Translations under genes and position numbers: made by a program
Notes under the pieces: generated by a model
What the model was told of the DNA's origin: nothing
The model's input: only the letters and a program-made list of their open reading frames with translations
Database searches by the model: none
Source of the DNA: Actinotignum schaalii
GTDB lineage: Bacteria > Actinomycetota > Actinomycetes > Actinomycetales > Actinomycetaceae
DNA: 64,000 nucleotides
Direction of reading: 5' to 3'
NCBI RefSeq assembly: GCF_028864145.1
Contig: NZ_JARBHJ010000003.1
Location: 1 to 64,000 of the forward strand
Part shown: positions 55,462-63,630 of the stretch, piece after piece
How the letters are laid out: the number at the start of each line of letters is the position of its first letter
How positions within the stretch are numbered: position 1 is the stretch's first letter

Positions 55462-55467
55462 TAAACT
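55462..55467 (+). promoter_or_regulatory. -10 element of efp
   Basis: TAAACT with an upstream TG (TGTAAACT, extended -10) lies 30 nt before the efp GTG and inside a CTCCCC...GGGGAG inverted repeat. Confidence 0.55.
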
Positions 55468-55497
55468 TGGGGAGGACTATTTGTGAAAGGATACCTT

Positions 55498-56061
55498 GTG
55501 GCAACAACCAATGATTTGAAGAATGGCATGGTCCTGGTATTCGACAACCAGCTGTGGCAGGTTGTTGAGTTCCAGCACGTCAAGCCGGGCAAGGGCCCCG
55601 CTTTCGTGCGGACCAAGCTGAAGAATGTCCTCTCCGGTAAGACCGTAGATCGCACCCTCAACGCGGGCATTAAGGTCGAAACCGCCACCGTGGACCGCCG
55701 CGATATGCAGTACCTCTATCATGACGGCACCGATTTCATCTTCATGGATGAGGATACCTACGAACAGGTTCCGGTTACTGCTGAGGTCATGGGTAATCTG
55801 GCGAACTTCCTGCTGGAGAACCAGAAGGCCATCGTTGCTTTCCACGAAGGTAATGTACTGTTCGTGGAACTCCCCGCATCGGTGATTCTCGAAGTGACGG
55901 AAACCGAACCGGGTCTGCAGGGTGACCGTTCTAATGCCGGCACCAAGCCGGCTACGGTGCAGACCGGGTACGAACTCCAGGTGCCGCTCTTCCTCAATAT
56001 TGGGGACAAGATTAAGGTTGATACGCGCACCGGTGAATACATTTCCCGGGCGAATGACTAA
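55498..56061 (+). CDS. efp: Elongation factor P
   Basis: EF-P frees ribosomes stalled at polyproline stretches. The 187-residue product starts [12 protein letters not shown] and has three beta-barrel domains; the tip loop PGKGPAF carries Lys32, the residue at the position modified in other species, and [16 protein letters not shown] ends the protein. I take the GTG at 55498, with GAAAGGA 6 nt upstream, over the in-frame codon at 55483. nusB overlaps by one base. Confidence 0.96.
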   Translation: MATTNDLKNGMVLVFDNQLWQVVEFQHVKPGKGPAFVRTKLKNVLSGKTVDRTLNAGIKVETATVDRRDMQYLYHDGTDFIFMDEDTYEQVPVTAEVMGNLANFLLENQKAIVAFHEGNVLFVELPASVILEVTETEPGLQGDRSNAGTKPATVQTGYELQVPLFLNIGDKIKVDTRTGEYISRAND

Positions 56062-56666
56062 TGGCTAAACAGAAGAAACGCCGGTCCACAGGCCGTTCCA
56101 CTCAGCGTCATCGCGCCTTGGATGTGCTTTTCGAAGCTGATGAAAAAAACATCACCTCGGAAACGGGTATCCTCGAGCTGCTTGCCGAGCGTCAGCGTAT
56201 CTCTACCGCTCAGGTTCCCATCGGGGAATTTGGTTCGCAGATCGTGACAGCGTACGCGCAGCAAATGTCGCAGGTGGATACCCTCATTGAGGCTTCCTCG
56301 GAGGACTGGTCACTCGAACGCATGAACGCGGTGGATCGCAGCGCTTTGCGCGGCGCGGTTGCCGAACTCATGTACCTGGGGACCTTCCGCGGCGCCGTTA
56401 TTGTGGAATGGACGAACCTCGTGCGTGAATTCTCCACGGATCGCTCGGTCGGTTTTGTGATGGGCGTGCTCAACAAGGCTGCCGATATTCGCGAACGCGA
56501 GGAAAGCGGGAACGCACCTATTCTTCAGAACGACGCCGCCGCTAGCGCGGTAGAAGCTGGCGAAAAAAGCGACTCTTCGGAATCCGATGAGGCCGGCCTG
56601 ATCGCCGCTATCCGCACCGGTCAGCTGGATGACCCCGAAGCCGCGCGGGTCAGCACCGAAGAATAA
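56061..56666 (+). CDS. nusB: Transcription antitermination factor NusB
   Basis: NusB with NusE (S10) forms the rRNA antitermination complex on boxA. The 201-residue product has STQRHRALDVLFEADEK near 14-30, DWSLERMNAVDRSALRGAVAELMY near 83-106 and FVMGVLNKAADIRE near 132-145, typical of the all-helical family. A 50-residue Ser/Ala/Asp-rich tail goes beyond the usual end. It overlaps efp by one base and is followed by the strongest terminator in the window. Confidence 0.95.
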   Translation: MAKQKKRRSTGRSTQRHRALDVLFEADEKNITSETGILELLAERQRISTAQVPIGEFGSQIVTAYAQQMSQVDTLIEASSEDWSLERMNAVDRSALRGAVAELMYLGTFRGAVIVEWTNLVREFSTDRSVGFVMGVLNKAADIREREESGNAPILQNDAAASAVEAGEKSDSSESDEAGLIAAIRTGQLDDPEAARVSTEE

Positions 56667-56691
56667 GAGTTTCCCGGTCCACCAGTAACTC

Positions 56692-56737
56692 ATGGCGAGT
56701 TTCCGTGAATTGACATCACGGAAACTCGCCATTTTTG
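56692..56737. terminator. 17-bp rho-independent terminator after nusB
   Basis: A perfect 17-bp stem (56692-56708 with 56716-56732), ATTGACA loop, then TTTTTG. It lies between nusB and the convergent S4-domain gene; the minus strand lacks a comparable U-tract. Confidence 0.93.
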
Positions 56738-56797
56738 TGCTTGATATACGGCTTGTGCTGTTAAACGATGGCGGTGAACCCCTGAACTCCCGGAAGC

Positions 56798-57175
56798 TTA
56801 CCGGCGGCCATAATTGGAATTGCGGCCGAACAATCGGTCGAGTTCGCGCCGTTCTTTCTTGGTGGGCCGGCCGCTGCCAGGATCGCGCCGCATAACAGGT
56901 AGATAAATTTTTTCTCGCACCGGGGTAAGATCCTCGTAATTCTCCCGAGCTAGCGGAGCGCTCGTCCGCTTGGTAATAATCCCGGTAACTTTAAGAATCC
57001 GATCAAAACCTTCCACCCGGTAGCGCACCACATCACCAACATGGACCTTCGCGGCGGGCTTGGCCGGTTCATCGTTGATGCGCACGTGGCCCGCCTTGCA
57101 TTCAGACGTGGCCAGCGAACGGGTTTTGCACTGGCGCACACTCCAGAGCCATACGTCAATCCGGGCTGTTTCCAT
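56798..57175 (-). CDS. S4-domain RNA-binding protein (Hsp15-like)
   Basis: A 125-residue protein with an N-terminal S4 RNA-binding domain: ARIDVWLWSVRQCKTRSLATSECKAGHVRIN (4-34, written in family form), then KVHVGDVVRYRVEG and a basic C-terminal tail with RRDPGSGRPTKKERRELDRL. This fits the HslR/Hsp15 family, which rescues stalled 50S subunits carrying nascent chains. It is the only leftward gene in the last 18 kb. Upstream is a 239-nt gap shared with mihF. Confidence 0.9.
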   Translation of the reverse strand: METARIDVWLWSVRQCKTRSLATSECKAGHVRINDEPAKPAAKVHVGDVVRYRVEGFDRILKVTGIITKRTSAPLARENYEDLTPVREKIYLPVMRRDPGSGRPTKKERRELDRLFGRNSNYGRR

Positions 57176-57414
57176 GGCTGTAGCCTACCCGGAAGCCGCT
57201 GCCCGCCGCGAACTTCGTCACAAGCCGCGGCGCTGACCTGCCGCGATGGTTTTATAAAAAAACAAGGGCGTGGCTCCTTATATTATTTAGGACTATTTCG
57301 CTCTACGCTACTAACAAGACGAGGAAGTTTCGTAGCGTCAGCGTCGCCGTGACTGATGTTGACGGAATTGTTATGAGCACCAGGGTATATCTGATGCGCT
57401 AGAAAGGGGACACT

Positions 57415-57723
57415 GTGGAGGTACCACCACTTACTCCGGAGCAGCGTCTCGCCGCTTTGGATAAGGCCGCCGAAACACGGCGGCGCCGCGCGGAACTATT
57501 GCAGCAACTGAAATCAGGGCAGCTGCACCTTTCGGAGGTTTTGGCTCAGCGCGATGATCCGGTCATTGCACGCACCCGTGCCAGCGTGTTGCTGCGGGCA
57601 CTTCCCGGTATCGGTGAAGCCAAGGCCGCGCGGGCCATGGCCGATATTGGGATTGCTCCTTCCCGGCGCGTGCGCGGATTGGGCGTACATCAAACCGCGG
57701 CCCTCATCGCGCTTTTCGGTTAA
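57415..57723 (+). CDS. mihF: Actinobacterial integration host factor (mIHF)
   Basis: A nucleoid-associated DNA-binding protein of 102 residues of the mIHF/sIHF family, essential in mycobacteria. PPLTPEQRLAALDKAAETRRRRAEL opens the protein (written in two parts: residues 4-28), followed by the helix-two-turn-helix-like LLRALPGIGEAKAARAM, which binds DNA without sequence specificity. AAAGGGG precedes the GTG. Its place just before gmk is standard for Actinobacteria. The 57176-57414 gap has an AT-rich stretch and a TTGACG, but I could not pair it with a good -10. Confidence 0.93.
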   Translation: MEVPPLTPEQRLAALDKAAETRRRRAELLQQLKSGQLHLSEVLAQRDDPVIARTRASVLLRALPGIGEAKAARAMADIGIAPSRRVRGLGVHQTAALIALFG

Positions 57724-57818
57724 AGCCTTGGTCGGGTCTGGAGTCACCTACTCCTGCCGGCCGCTGAGGGTTTTCGTGACCGAAATTTGCGTCGTATTGC
57801 TATGGCACAATAAATGTC

Positions 57819-58388
57819 ATGACATCTGAGGATCATCGCCGTATTTGCGTGCTTGCCGGCCCTTCCGGGGTAGGAAAGGGAACCGTAGTTGCGCAGCTGC
57901 TCGCGCAGGAACCGCGTATTTGGCTCTCTATTTCTGCCACCACGCGCGCGCCTCGCCCGGGGGAACGTGAAGGGGAATCCTACTTCTTTGTGGATGATGA
58001 GCACTTCGATCACCTCGTGGAAAGTGGGGAGATGCTCGAATGGGCTATCGTTCACGGGAAGCACCGTTACGGGACCCCGCGGCAACCCGTGCTGGATGCA
58101 TACGCAGCCGGAAAAATTCCACTTCTTGAAATTGATCTGGCAGGGGCGCGCCAAGTTCGCCAGTCGCTGCCCGAAGCCTTCCAGATTTTCCTAGCACCGC
58201 CGTCGTTCCAGGAACTTGAGGCGCGGTTGCGCGGCCGCGGTACCGAAACCGAGGAGGCCATTGAACGCCGCCTGGAAACCGCTCGTGGCGAATTAGCTGC
58301 GCAGGGGGAGTTTGATGCCGTCGTCGTTAATGACACCGTGGCACGTGCCACCGGTGAAATTCTCGACCTTATTGCCCCGAAGCGTTAG
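57819..58388 (+). CDS. gmk: Guanylate kinase
   Basis: Gmk phosphorylates GMP to GDP. The 189-residue product has the P-loop GPSGVGKGT (14-22), STTRAPRPGE-like SATTRAPRPGEREG near 39-52 and YFFVDDEHF near 56-64. Length is normal. CACAAT ends 7 nt before the ATG and no ribosome site is seen, so a leaderless start is possible. The order mihF-gmk-rpoZ-coaBC is standard. Confidence 0.96.
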   Translation: MTSEDHRRICVLAGPSGVGKGTVVAQLLAQEPRIWLSISATTRAPRPGEREGESYFFVDDEHFDHLVESGEMLEWAIVHGKHRYGTPRQPVLDAYAAGKIPLLEIDLAGARQVRQSLPEAFQIFLAPPSFQELEARLRGRGTETEEAIERRLETARGELAAQGEFDAVVVNDTVARATGEILDLIAPKR

Positions 58389-58454
58389 AATAAAAGGCCG
58401 AAGCTTCACGGTGGTGCCCATGTGCGGTACCGCGTTTATCCAGAAGGGAACTAC

Positions 58455-58724
58455 ATGTTCGGAACTGTTCCGGAACCCGAAGGCATTACCAATCCGCCTA
58501 TTGACGATCTTCTCGCGAAGATTGACTCGAAGTACGCACTGTGCGTGCTTGCAGCGGATCGTGCGCGTCAGATCAACTCCTACAAGCAGGAAATGGCGCG
58601 CGGGGACGGCAATATCGAGCATTACGGTGCGCTTGTCTCGGCGGAACCGGAAGAAAAGCCCCTGTCCATCGCGCTGCGCGAAATCGCCGAGGACAAGCTC
58701 GAATGGCAGCTGGACGAAAAGTAG
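58455..58724 (+). CDS. rpoZ: RNA polymerase omega subunit
   Basis: Omega helps assemble and stabilise core RNA polymerase through beta-prime. The 89-residue product contains [20 protein letters not shown] (8-27), [12 protein letters not shown] and [16 protein letters not shown], as in actinobacterial omega. AGAAGGGA is 9 nt before the ATG at 58455. It overlaps coaBC by 22 nt, so translation of coaBC begins inside rpoZ. Confidence 0.95.
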   Translation: MFGTVPEPEGITNPPIDDLLAKIDSKYALCVLAADRARQINSYKQEMARGDGNIEHYGALVSAEPEEKPLSIALREIAEDKLEWQLDEK

Positions 58725-59986
58725 AGCACGCACCGCGCGTCGTTATCGGCGTAACCGGAGGTATCGCCGCCTATAAGGCGGCCCACCTCGTCCGGCTCTT
58801 CGTGAAAGCCGGTGCGGATGTGCACGTTATTCCCACCCCGGCCGCCATGGAGATGGTTGGGGCCACCACGTGGGAAGCTCTGACACACCATCCTGTTCTT
58901 GTTCGGACCAGTGAACATGCTGATGAAGTCGCGCATGTTCGGCTCGGAAAAGAAGCCGACCTGGTTGTGGTCGCTCCGGCAACTGCGAATACGATTGCGA
59001 AGGCCCGGGCGGGAATAGCTGATAACCTTCTTCTCAATACTCTGCTGGTGGCCCAATGCCCGGTGGTGATGGCACCCGCGATGCATACCCAAATGTGGGA
59101 GCATCCGGCTACTCAAGAAAATATTGCGGTGCTGCAGGATCGCGGGGTACATATTATTCCGCCTGCTAGCGGGCAACTCACCGGAGCGGATTCCGGTCCG
59201 GGCCGACTGCCGGAACCGGAAGAGATTTTTGTACAATCCTGGGAGATGCTCACCGGCGCGCACCCGAAAGTAGGTGCGGCGCCGGGCAGTGCGGAACAGG
59301 CCTCGCTGTGCGGGCGGCATATCCTCGTTACCGCGGGCGGTACCCACGAAGCCCTTGACCCGGTGCGTTTTATCGGCAACCGTTCTTCGGGGCGTTTTGG
59401 TCTGGAAATCGCTCGGGCTTTGCTCGAGCGCGGGGCACGGGTGACGGTACTGGCGGCCCATGTAGCCCGTGATATTACCGCACTTGCTCGGGGTGCTGAG
59501 ATTGTTCCGGTTAGTTCGGCTCGTGATCTTCACGAAGCCGTTCTCGCGCGGGTGAAGAATGTGGACGGCGTGGTCATGAGCGCAGCGGTTGCTGATTTTC
59601 GCCCGGCCGAACCCGCTGCAAGTAAACAGAAAAAAGACGGCAGCGGCAAACGCGTCGTCGAACTGGTAGAAAATCCGGATATTTTGGCTGATATTTCCCA
59701 CCGGCGCCGCCGCCCGGGGCAGCTCATCGTGGGTTTCGCGGCGGAAACCGGGGACGCAGGCGGAAGCGTCTTAGATTACGGACGGGAAAAAGCGCGGCGT
59801 AAAGGCGCTGATTTACTTGTGATCAATCGAGTTGGGGAGAAAACAGGATTTGGTGAGGTGCCCACTGAGATCACTGTGGTCACCCCGGCCGGTGAGATCG
59901 TTGCGAGCGGCGCGGGCAGCAAAGCTCAGATGGCTGTTCTCATCGCGGGTCTTATAGCCGATCATTTCACCACCGAGCACGTATAG
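58703..59986 (+). CDS. coaBC: Bifunctional phosphopantothenoylcysteine decarboxylase/synthase
   Basis: CoaBC makes 4'-phosphopantetheine for coenzyme A: CoaB joins cysteine to phosphopantothenate and CoaC decarboxylates the product with FMN. The 427-residue protein has [15 protein letters not shown] (12-26), [10 protein letters not shown] near 85-94, [10 protein letters not shown] near 117-126 and, in the CoaB half, [20 protein letters not shown]. The clamp motif reads [10 protein letters not shown], with no cysteine. The ATG at 58703 follows GAGGA; it lies within rpoZ in another frame. Confidence 0.94.
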   Translation: MAAGRKVEHAPRVVIGVTGGIAAYKAAHLVRLFVKAGADVHVIPTPAAMEMVGATTWEALTHHPVLVRTSEHADEVAHVRLGKEADLVVVAPATANTIAKARAGIADNLLLNTLLVAQCPVVMAPAMHTQMWEHPATQENIAVLQDRGVHIIPPASGQLTGADSGPGRLPEPEEIFVQSWEMLTGAHPKVGAAPGSAEQASLCGRHILVTAGGTHEALDPVRFIGNRSSGRFGLEIARALLERGARVTVLAAHVARDITALARGAEIVPVSSARDLHEAVLARVKNVDGVVMSAAVADFRPAEPAASKQKKDGSGKRVVELVENPDILADISHRRRRPGQLIVGFAAETGDAGGSVLDYGREKARRKGADLLVINRVGEKTGFGEVPTEITVVTPAGEIVASGAGSKAQMAVLIAGLIADHFTTEHV

Positions 59987-60005
59987 AATAAGGCTTGCCT
60001 TACCT
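59982..60005 (+). promoter_or_regulatory. metK promoter with DtxR/IdeR-like box
   Basis: TATAGAAT (59982-59989) is a good -10. Directly after it, 59989-60005 reads TAAGGCTTGCCTTACCT, which fits 15 of 17 positions of the degenerate DtxR consensus TWAGGTWAGSCTWACCT as I know it. A site over the transcription start would block initiation. Metal control of metK is inferred only. Confidence 0.4.
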
Positions 60006-60063
60006 GGCAGGCGTTGGTGACTAATAGTGACTAAGTAGTTTCAATTTATAGCGAGGGGATACG

Positions 60064-61263
60064 ATGCATTACCGGCAACCGTTCACGTCCGAATCGGTCA
60101 CGGAAGGACACCCCGACAAGGTGTGTGACCTCATCTCTGACTCCATCCTTGACGCGCTGCTTGCGTCGGATGAGAATTCGCGCGTTGCCGTGGAGACGAT
60201 GGTGACGACGGGGTTGGTGCACGTGGCCGGTGAAGTGACCACGGATGCTTACGCGGATATCGCTCATATTATCCGCAATGTTGTGACCGGGATCGGGTAC
60301 AACTCCTCGCAGGTAGGCTTTGACGGAAACTCCTGCGGCGTAACGATCTCCATCGATGAACAAAGTCCGGATATTGCCGCCGGTGTTAATACCTCGCTGG
60401 AACGGCGGGAAAGCAGCGAGGCCGAATACGATCATTTCGACCTGCAGGGAGCCGGAGATCAGGGTCTCATGTTCGGTTATGCCTGCAATGAGACTAAAAC
60501 GCTCATGCCCGCGCCCATTCTGCTTGCCCACCGCTTCGCCGAACGTCTCGCGCTGGTGCGCCGTGAAGGTGTCGTTCCTGGATTGCGCCCCGATGGTAAA
60601 ACTCAGGTCACTATCGACTACGAAGGTGCGCGGCCCGTGGCCCTCAATACCGTGGTGATCTCCAGCCAGCACGACGAAAATGTGCAACGCGACTGGCTGA
60701 CGGAAACGCTGCGTGACCACGTGGTGACGCCCGTTCTCGAAGAAGAAAATATCGATATCGATACCGATAAATTCGCGCTTCTCGTTAATCCCTCCGGGCG
60801 TTTCGTGGTGGGCGGACCGATGGGTGACGCCGGTGTAACCGGGCGGAAGATCATCGTGGATACCTACGGTGGAATGGCCCGCCACGGCGGTGGGGCTTTC
60901 TCCGGAAAAGATGCCTCCAAGGTGGATCGCAGCGCGGCCTACGCGGCGCGTTGGGCAGCCAAGAATGTGGTTGCGGCCGGGCTGGCTACCAGGTGCGAAC
61001 TCCAGCTGGCTTACGCTATTGGTCGGGCGCATCCGGTTTCTGTGCGTCTGGATACTTTCGGGACGGAAACAGAAGAACTCGGACGTATTGAAAACGCGGT
61101 TCAGAAGGTCTTCGATTTCCGCCCCGCGGCGATCATTGATTCCCTGCAACTCAAACGCCCCATTTTCGCGAAAACGGCTTCCTACGGTCACTTCGGCCGA
61201 GAACTTCCCGAATTCACCTGGGAAAAAACGGACCGAGTCGAAGAACTCCTCCGCGCTATCTAG
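60064..61263 (+). CDS. metK: S-adenosylmethionine synthase
   Basis: MetK makes SAM from methionine and ATP. The 399-residue product has [20 protein letters not shown] (7-26), [12 protein letters not shown] near 137-148 (ATP loop) and [19 protein letters not shown] near 276-294 (phosphate loop). GCGAGGGG precedes the ATG. It follows coaBC after 77 nt and has its own promoter. No SAM-type riboswitch is seen in that gap. Confidence 0.97.
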   Translation: MHYRQPFTSESVTEGHPDKVCDLISDSILDALLASDENSRVAVETMVTTGLVHVAGEVTTDAYADIAHIIRNVVTGIGYNSSQVGFDGNSCGVTISIDEQSPDIAAGVNTSLERRESSEAEYDHFDLQGAGDQGLMFGYACNETKTLMPAPILLAHRFAERLALVRREGVVPGLRPDGKTQVTIDYEGARPVALNTVVISSQHDENVQRDWLTETLRDHVVTPVLEEENIDIDTDKFALLVNPSGRFVVGGPMGDAGVTGRKIIVDTYGGMARHGGGAFSGKDASKVDRSAAYAARWAAKNVVAAGLATRCELQLAYAIGRAHPVSVRLDTFGTETEELGRIENAVQKVFDFRPAAIIDSLQLKRPIFAKTASYGHFGRELPEFTWEKTDRVEELLRAI

Positions 61264-61349
61264 GGATAACTGAGCTAGGACTAAGTGAGGTATCTAAGAT
61301 ATCTAGCGCCCGAAGTTTCGCGGCGAATTTTTCTGTCGTAGGGCCGGGA

Positions 61350-61355
61350 TATCCT
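61350..61355 (+). promoter_or_regulatory. -10 element of priA
   Basis: TATCCT ends 7 nt before the priA ATG, and no convincing ribosome site is present, so the mRNA is probably leaderless. Confidence 0.45.
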
Positions 61356-61362
61356 AGGTTGC

Positions 61363-63582
61363 ATGGAGAGCACACTCTTTGATTTCGATGCCCTCCCTCT
61401 CATGGGGGAGCAAGGCGCACTGCTTGAGGCGCGCCCGGCACGCACCCGCGTGCGCTCCAAGGTAGCAAATCCCGTGGCGCATGTTCATGTGCTCCATTCC
61501 CAACCCCATATGGACCGGGTATTTGACTACCTTATCCCTGAAAAATTCGCGGATAGTGCCCGGGTGGGAACCCGGGTGATGGTAGATCTCGGTGCGCAGC
61601 GGGTGGGCGGATTTATCGTTGCCCGGGATGCTATCACGGAAGGCAGCGGGCGGCTGCGCCCCCTGTACCGGGTAGTCTCGGAATATCCCGTTTTGACCTC
61701 ATCGGTGTACTCGGTTGCCCGTACCCTTGCCGATAAATACGCCGGAACAGTCGCTGATATTTTGCGGGCTGCCATCCCAGAACGGCACGCGCGCGCCGCA
61801 AAAGAATTCTTGGCCGATGCCCAAGAGGCTATTCCTTTGGCCAGCCCGCGCCCTGCTCCTGAACCGGGACCCTGGGAAGCCTATCGGGGCGGGCCGGAAT
61901 TCCTTGCGGCACTCGGGGCCGGGAAAGCCGTGCGGGCCTGCATGGCTGCGCTACCCGGGCCCGCCGGCGGAGTGGAGGTCCTGGTTCGGGCCGTGCAAGC
62001 AGTGCGGCACGCCGGGCGCAGTGTCCTGCTGGTTGTTCCCACCACCCGTGCCGCCCGAGCGCTGCAGGCTACCCTCGCCACCCGGGTGGGGGAAACGCCC
62101 ACGCTCATGGTCTCTGAAGAATCCCATGAAAAACGCTACCGTGCTTTTTTGAGCGTGATCTCAGGGCAATCACGTATCGTAGTGGGCACCCGCGGGGCCG
62201 CTTGGGCACCGCTCATTGACCTGGGACTGGCCATCATCATGGATGATGCCGCCTCCACCTTGCGGGATATCCGCGCGCCCTATCTGGCCGCGCGTGATGT
62301 GCTACTGGAACGGGCTCGGCGGGAAAATGCTGCGTTCCTCGCTTTCTCACCCTATGTGAGTGAAGAATGCGCGCAATTACTATCCGAACACCGCATCAGT
62401 TTGCTGGATGGTACCGCGGCCGCGCGCCGGGCCGCGCTTCCGAATATTTCTGGTCCTCACCAGTGGCCCGCGGGAGAAGCGGATCATTTACGCCTGCCCC
62501 AGCCCGCGTTCCCGATTCTGCGGCGGGCTCTGGAGGATGGCCCGGTTCTCATTCTGGTGCCGCGTAGCGGGTACATCCCGGCGCTGTGCTGTGCTTATTG
62601 CGGGGAGCGCGCCCTATGCACTATCTGCGGAGGGAACTTGGTCCAGAGTACTCCGCATGATCCTCTGCAATGTCAACGTTGCGGGGTGCGGGTGCACCCG
62701 TGGCGCTGCCGGCACTGCCAGAACGGGAAACTGCGGGCTATCCGGATTGGTTCAGCGCGCACCGCGGAAGAAATCGGGCGGGCTTTCCCCTGGGTGGGCA
62801 TTATTCTCTCCGGAGCACACTCCCCGGAGGGAATTATTGGGCGAGTATCCCAGCGCCCACGGATCGTGGTGGCAACACCGGGGGCAGAACCGGAGGCTGA
62901 AGGAGGATTCGCTGCCGCATTGGTGCTGGATGCACGCTACCTCCTCGGGGAAGGCTTAGGGGCTGAAACACGTTTTATTCGGGTGCTGGCTCGGGTTGCG
63001 GCGCGGGTGCGCTGCGCGGCAGAAGGCGGCCATATGTTGGTAGCCGGGGGAGCACCCCCCGAACTCCTCAACCGGATCGCCCGGTGGGAATTGGGTGAAT
63101 ATGCCGCTGAGCTGCTCGAACAACGGGCCGAACTGGATTTGCCTCCCACCGCCACCTGGGTGGGAATCACCGGGGCTAGTGGGGATGTGCGTACCTACCT
63201 TGCCATGCTGCGCGCCGCGCTCAACCGCGGGGAAGCCGCGATGCGGGCACAAGGAGTGCGAGGTGCACAGGGTACGCACGGCGAACAAGATGCGCATCTC
63301 TTCACCCAGTTTTCGCCCGATTTAGGGTCCAAGGGATGGCAACAGGAGAGCGGGAAAGAAACAGAAGCTGATTTGCTTACCGGGGGAGCCTTCGAACTGG
63401 CTTCCGGAATCGTGCTACTTGGCCCGGTGCCGGGCGCGCGGCCGGGCGAAATAACCGTTTATGGCCGGGCAGAGCTCTCCCGAGGAATCACCCTCACTAG
63501 GCAGGCACGAAAAACTTACGGCGCCTACTCCGCCCAGCGCCTGGGTGGTTCACTGCGCTTACAGGTCAACCCGCCCCTGTAA
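61363..63582 (+). CDS. priA: PriA-like primosomal protein with degenerate ATPase
   Basis: PriA restarts collapsed replication forks. The 739-residue protein keeps the N-terminal 3'-DNA-binding domain (VHVLHSQPHMDRVFDYLIPE at 41-60) and zinc cysteines (Cys409/410/413, 419/422, 437/440, 449/452). The helicase core is broken: where Walker A GxxGxGKT is expected it reads LPGPAGGVEV (197-206), and the DEEH box is MDDAAS (293-298). Actinobacterial PriA proteins are known to lack ATPase motifs, so this one should bind but not unwind DNA. Probably starts on a leaderless mRNA. Confidence 0.9.
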   Translation: MESTLFDFDALPLMGEQGALLEARPARTRVRSKVANPVAHVHVLHSQPHMDRVFDYLIPEKFADSARVGTRVMVDLGAQRVGGFIVARDAITEGSGRLRPLYRVVSEYPVLTSSVYSVARTLADKYAGTVADILRAAIPERHARAAKEFLADAQEAIPLASPRPAPEPGPWEAYRGGPEFLAALGAGKAVRACMAALPGPAGGVEVLVRAVQAVRHAGRSVLLVVPTTRAARALQATLATRVGETPTLMVSEESHEKRYRAFLSVISGQSRIVVGTRGAAWAPLIDLGLAIIMDDAASTLRDIRAPYLAARDVLLERARRENAAFLAFSPYVSEECAQLLSEHRISLLDGTAAARRAALPNISGPHQWPAGEADHLRLPQPAFPILRRALEDGPVLILVPRSGYIPALCCAYCGERALCTICGGNLVQSTPHDPLQCQRCGVRVHPWRCRHCQNGKLRAIRIGSARTAEEIGRAFPWVGIILSGAHSPEGIIGRVSQRPRIVVATPGAEPEAEGGFAAALVLDARYLLGEGLGAETRFIRVLARVAARVRCAAEGGHMLVAGGAPPELLNRIARWELGEYAAELLEQRAELDLPPTATWVGITGASGDVRTYLAMLRAALNRGEAAMRAQGVRGAQGTHGEQDAHLFTQFSPDLGSKGWQQESGKETEADLLTGGAFELASGIVLLGPVPGARPGEITVYGRAELSRGITLTRQARKTYGAYSAQRLGGSLRLQVNPPL

Positions 63583-63618
63583 CCAGGCGATATCGGATAG
63601 GCACAGAAAAGAACTAGG

Positions 63619-63624
63619 TAGGAT
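63619..63624 (+). promoter_or_regulatory. -10 element of fmt
   Basis: TAGGAT ends 6 nt before the fmt GTG. The AGGA in it could alternatively act as a ribosome site if transcription begins in priA. Confidence 0.4.
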
Positions 63625-63630
63625 TGACAC

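Noticed and set aside
57305-57338. 7-bp inverted repeat, ACGCTAC and GTAGCGT, before mihF
   Set aside because: A 20-nt loop and lack of a known motif make it weak; a chance match is likely in a 239-nt gap.
59987-60063. Possible SAM riboswitch before metK
   Set aside because: The 77-nt gap is too short for the known SAM aptamers plus expression platform, and no fitting stems are present beyond the metal-box-like palindrome.
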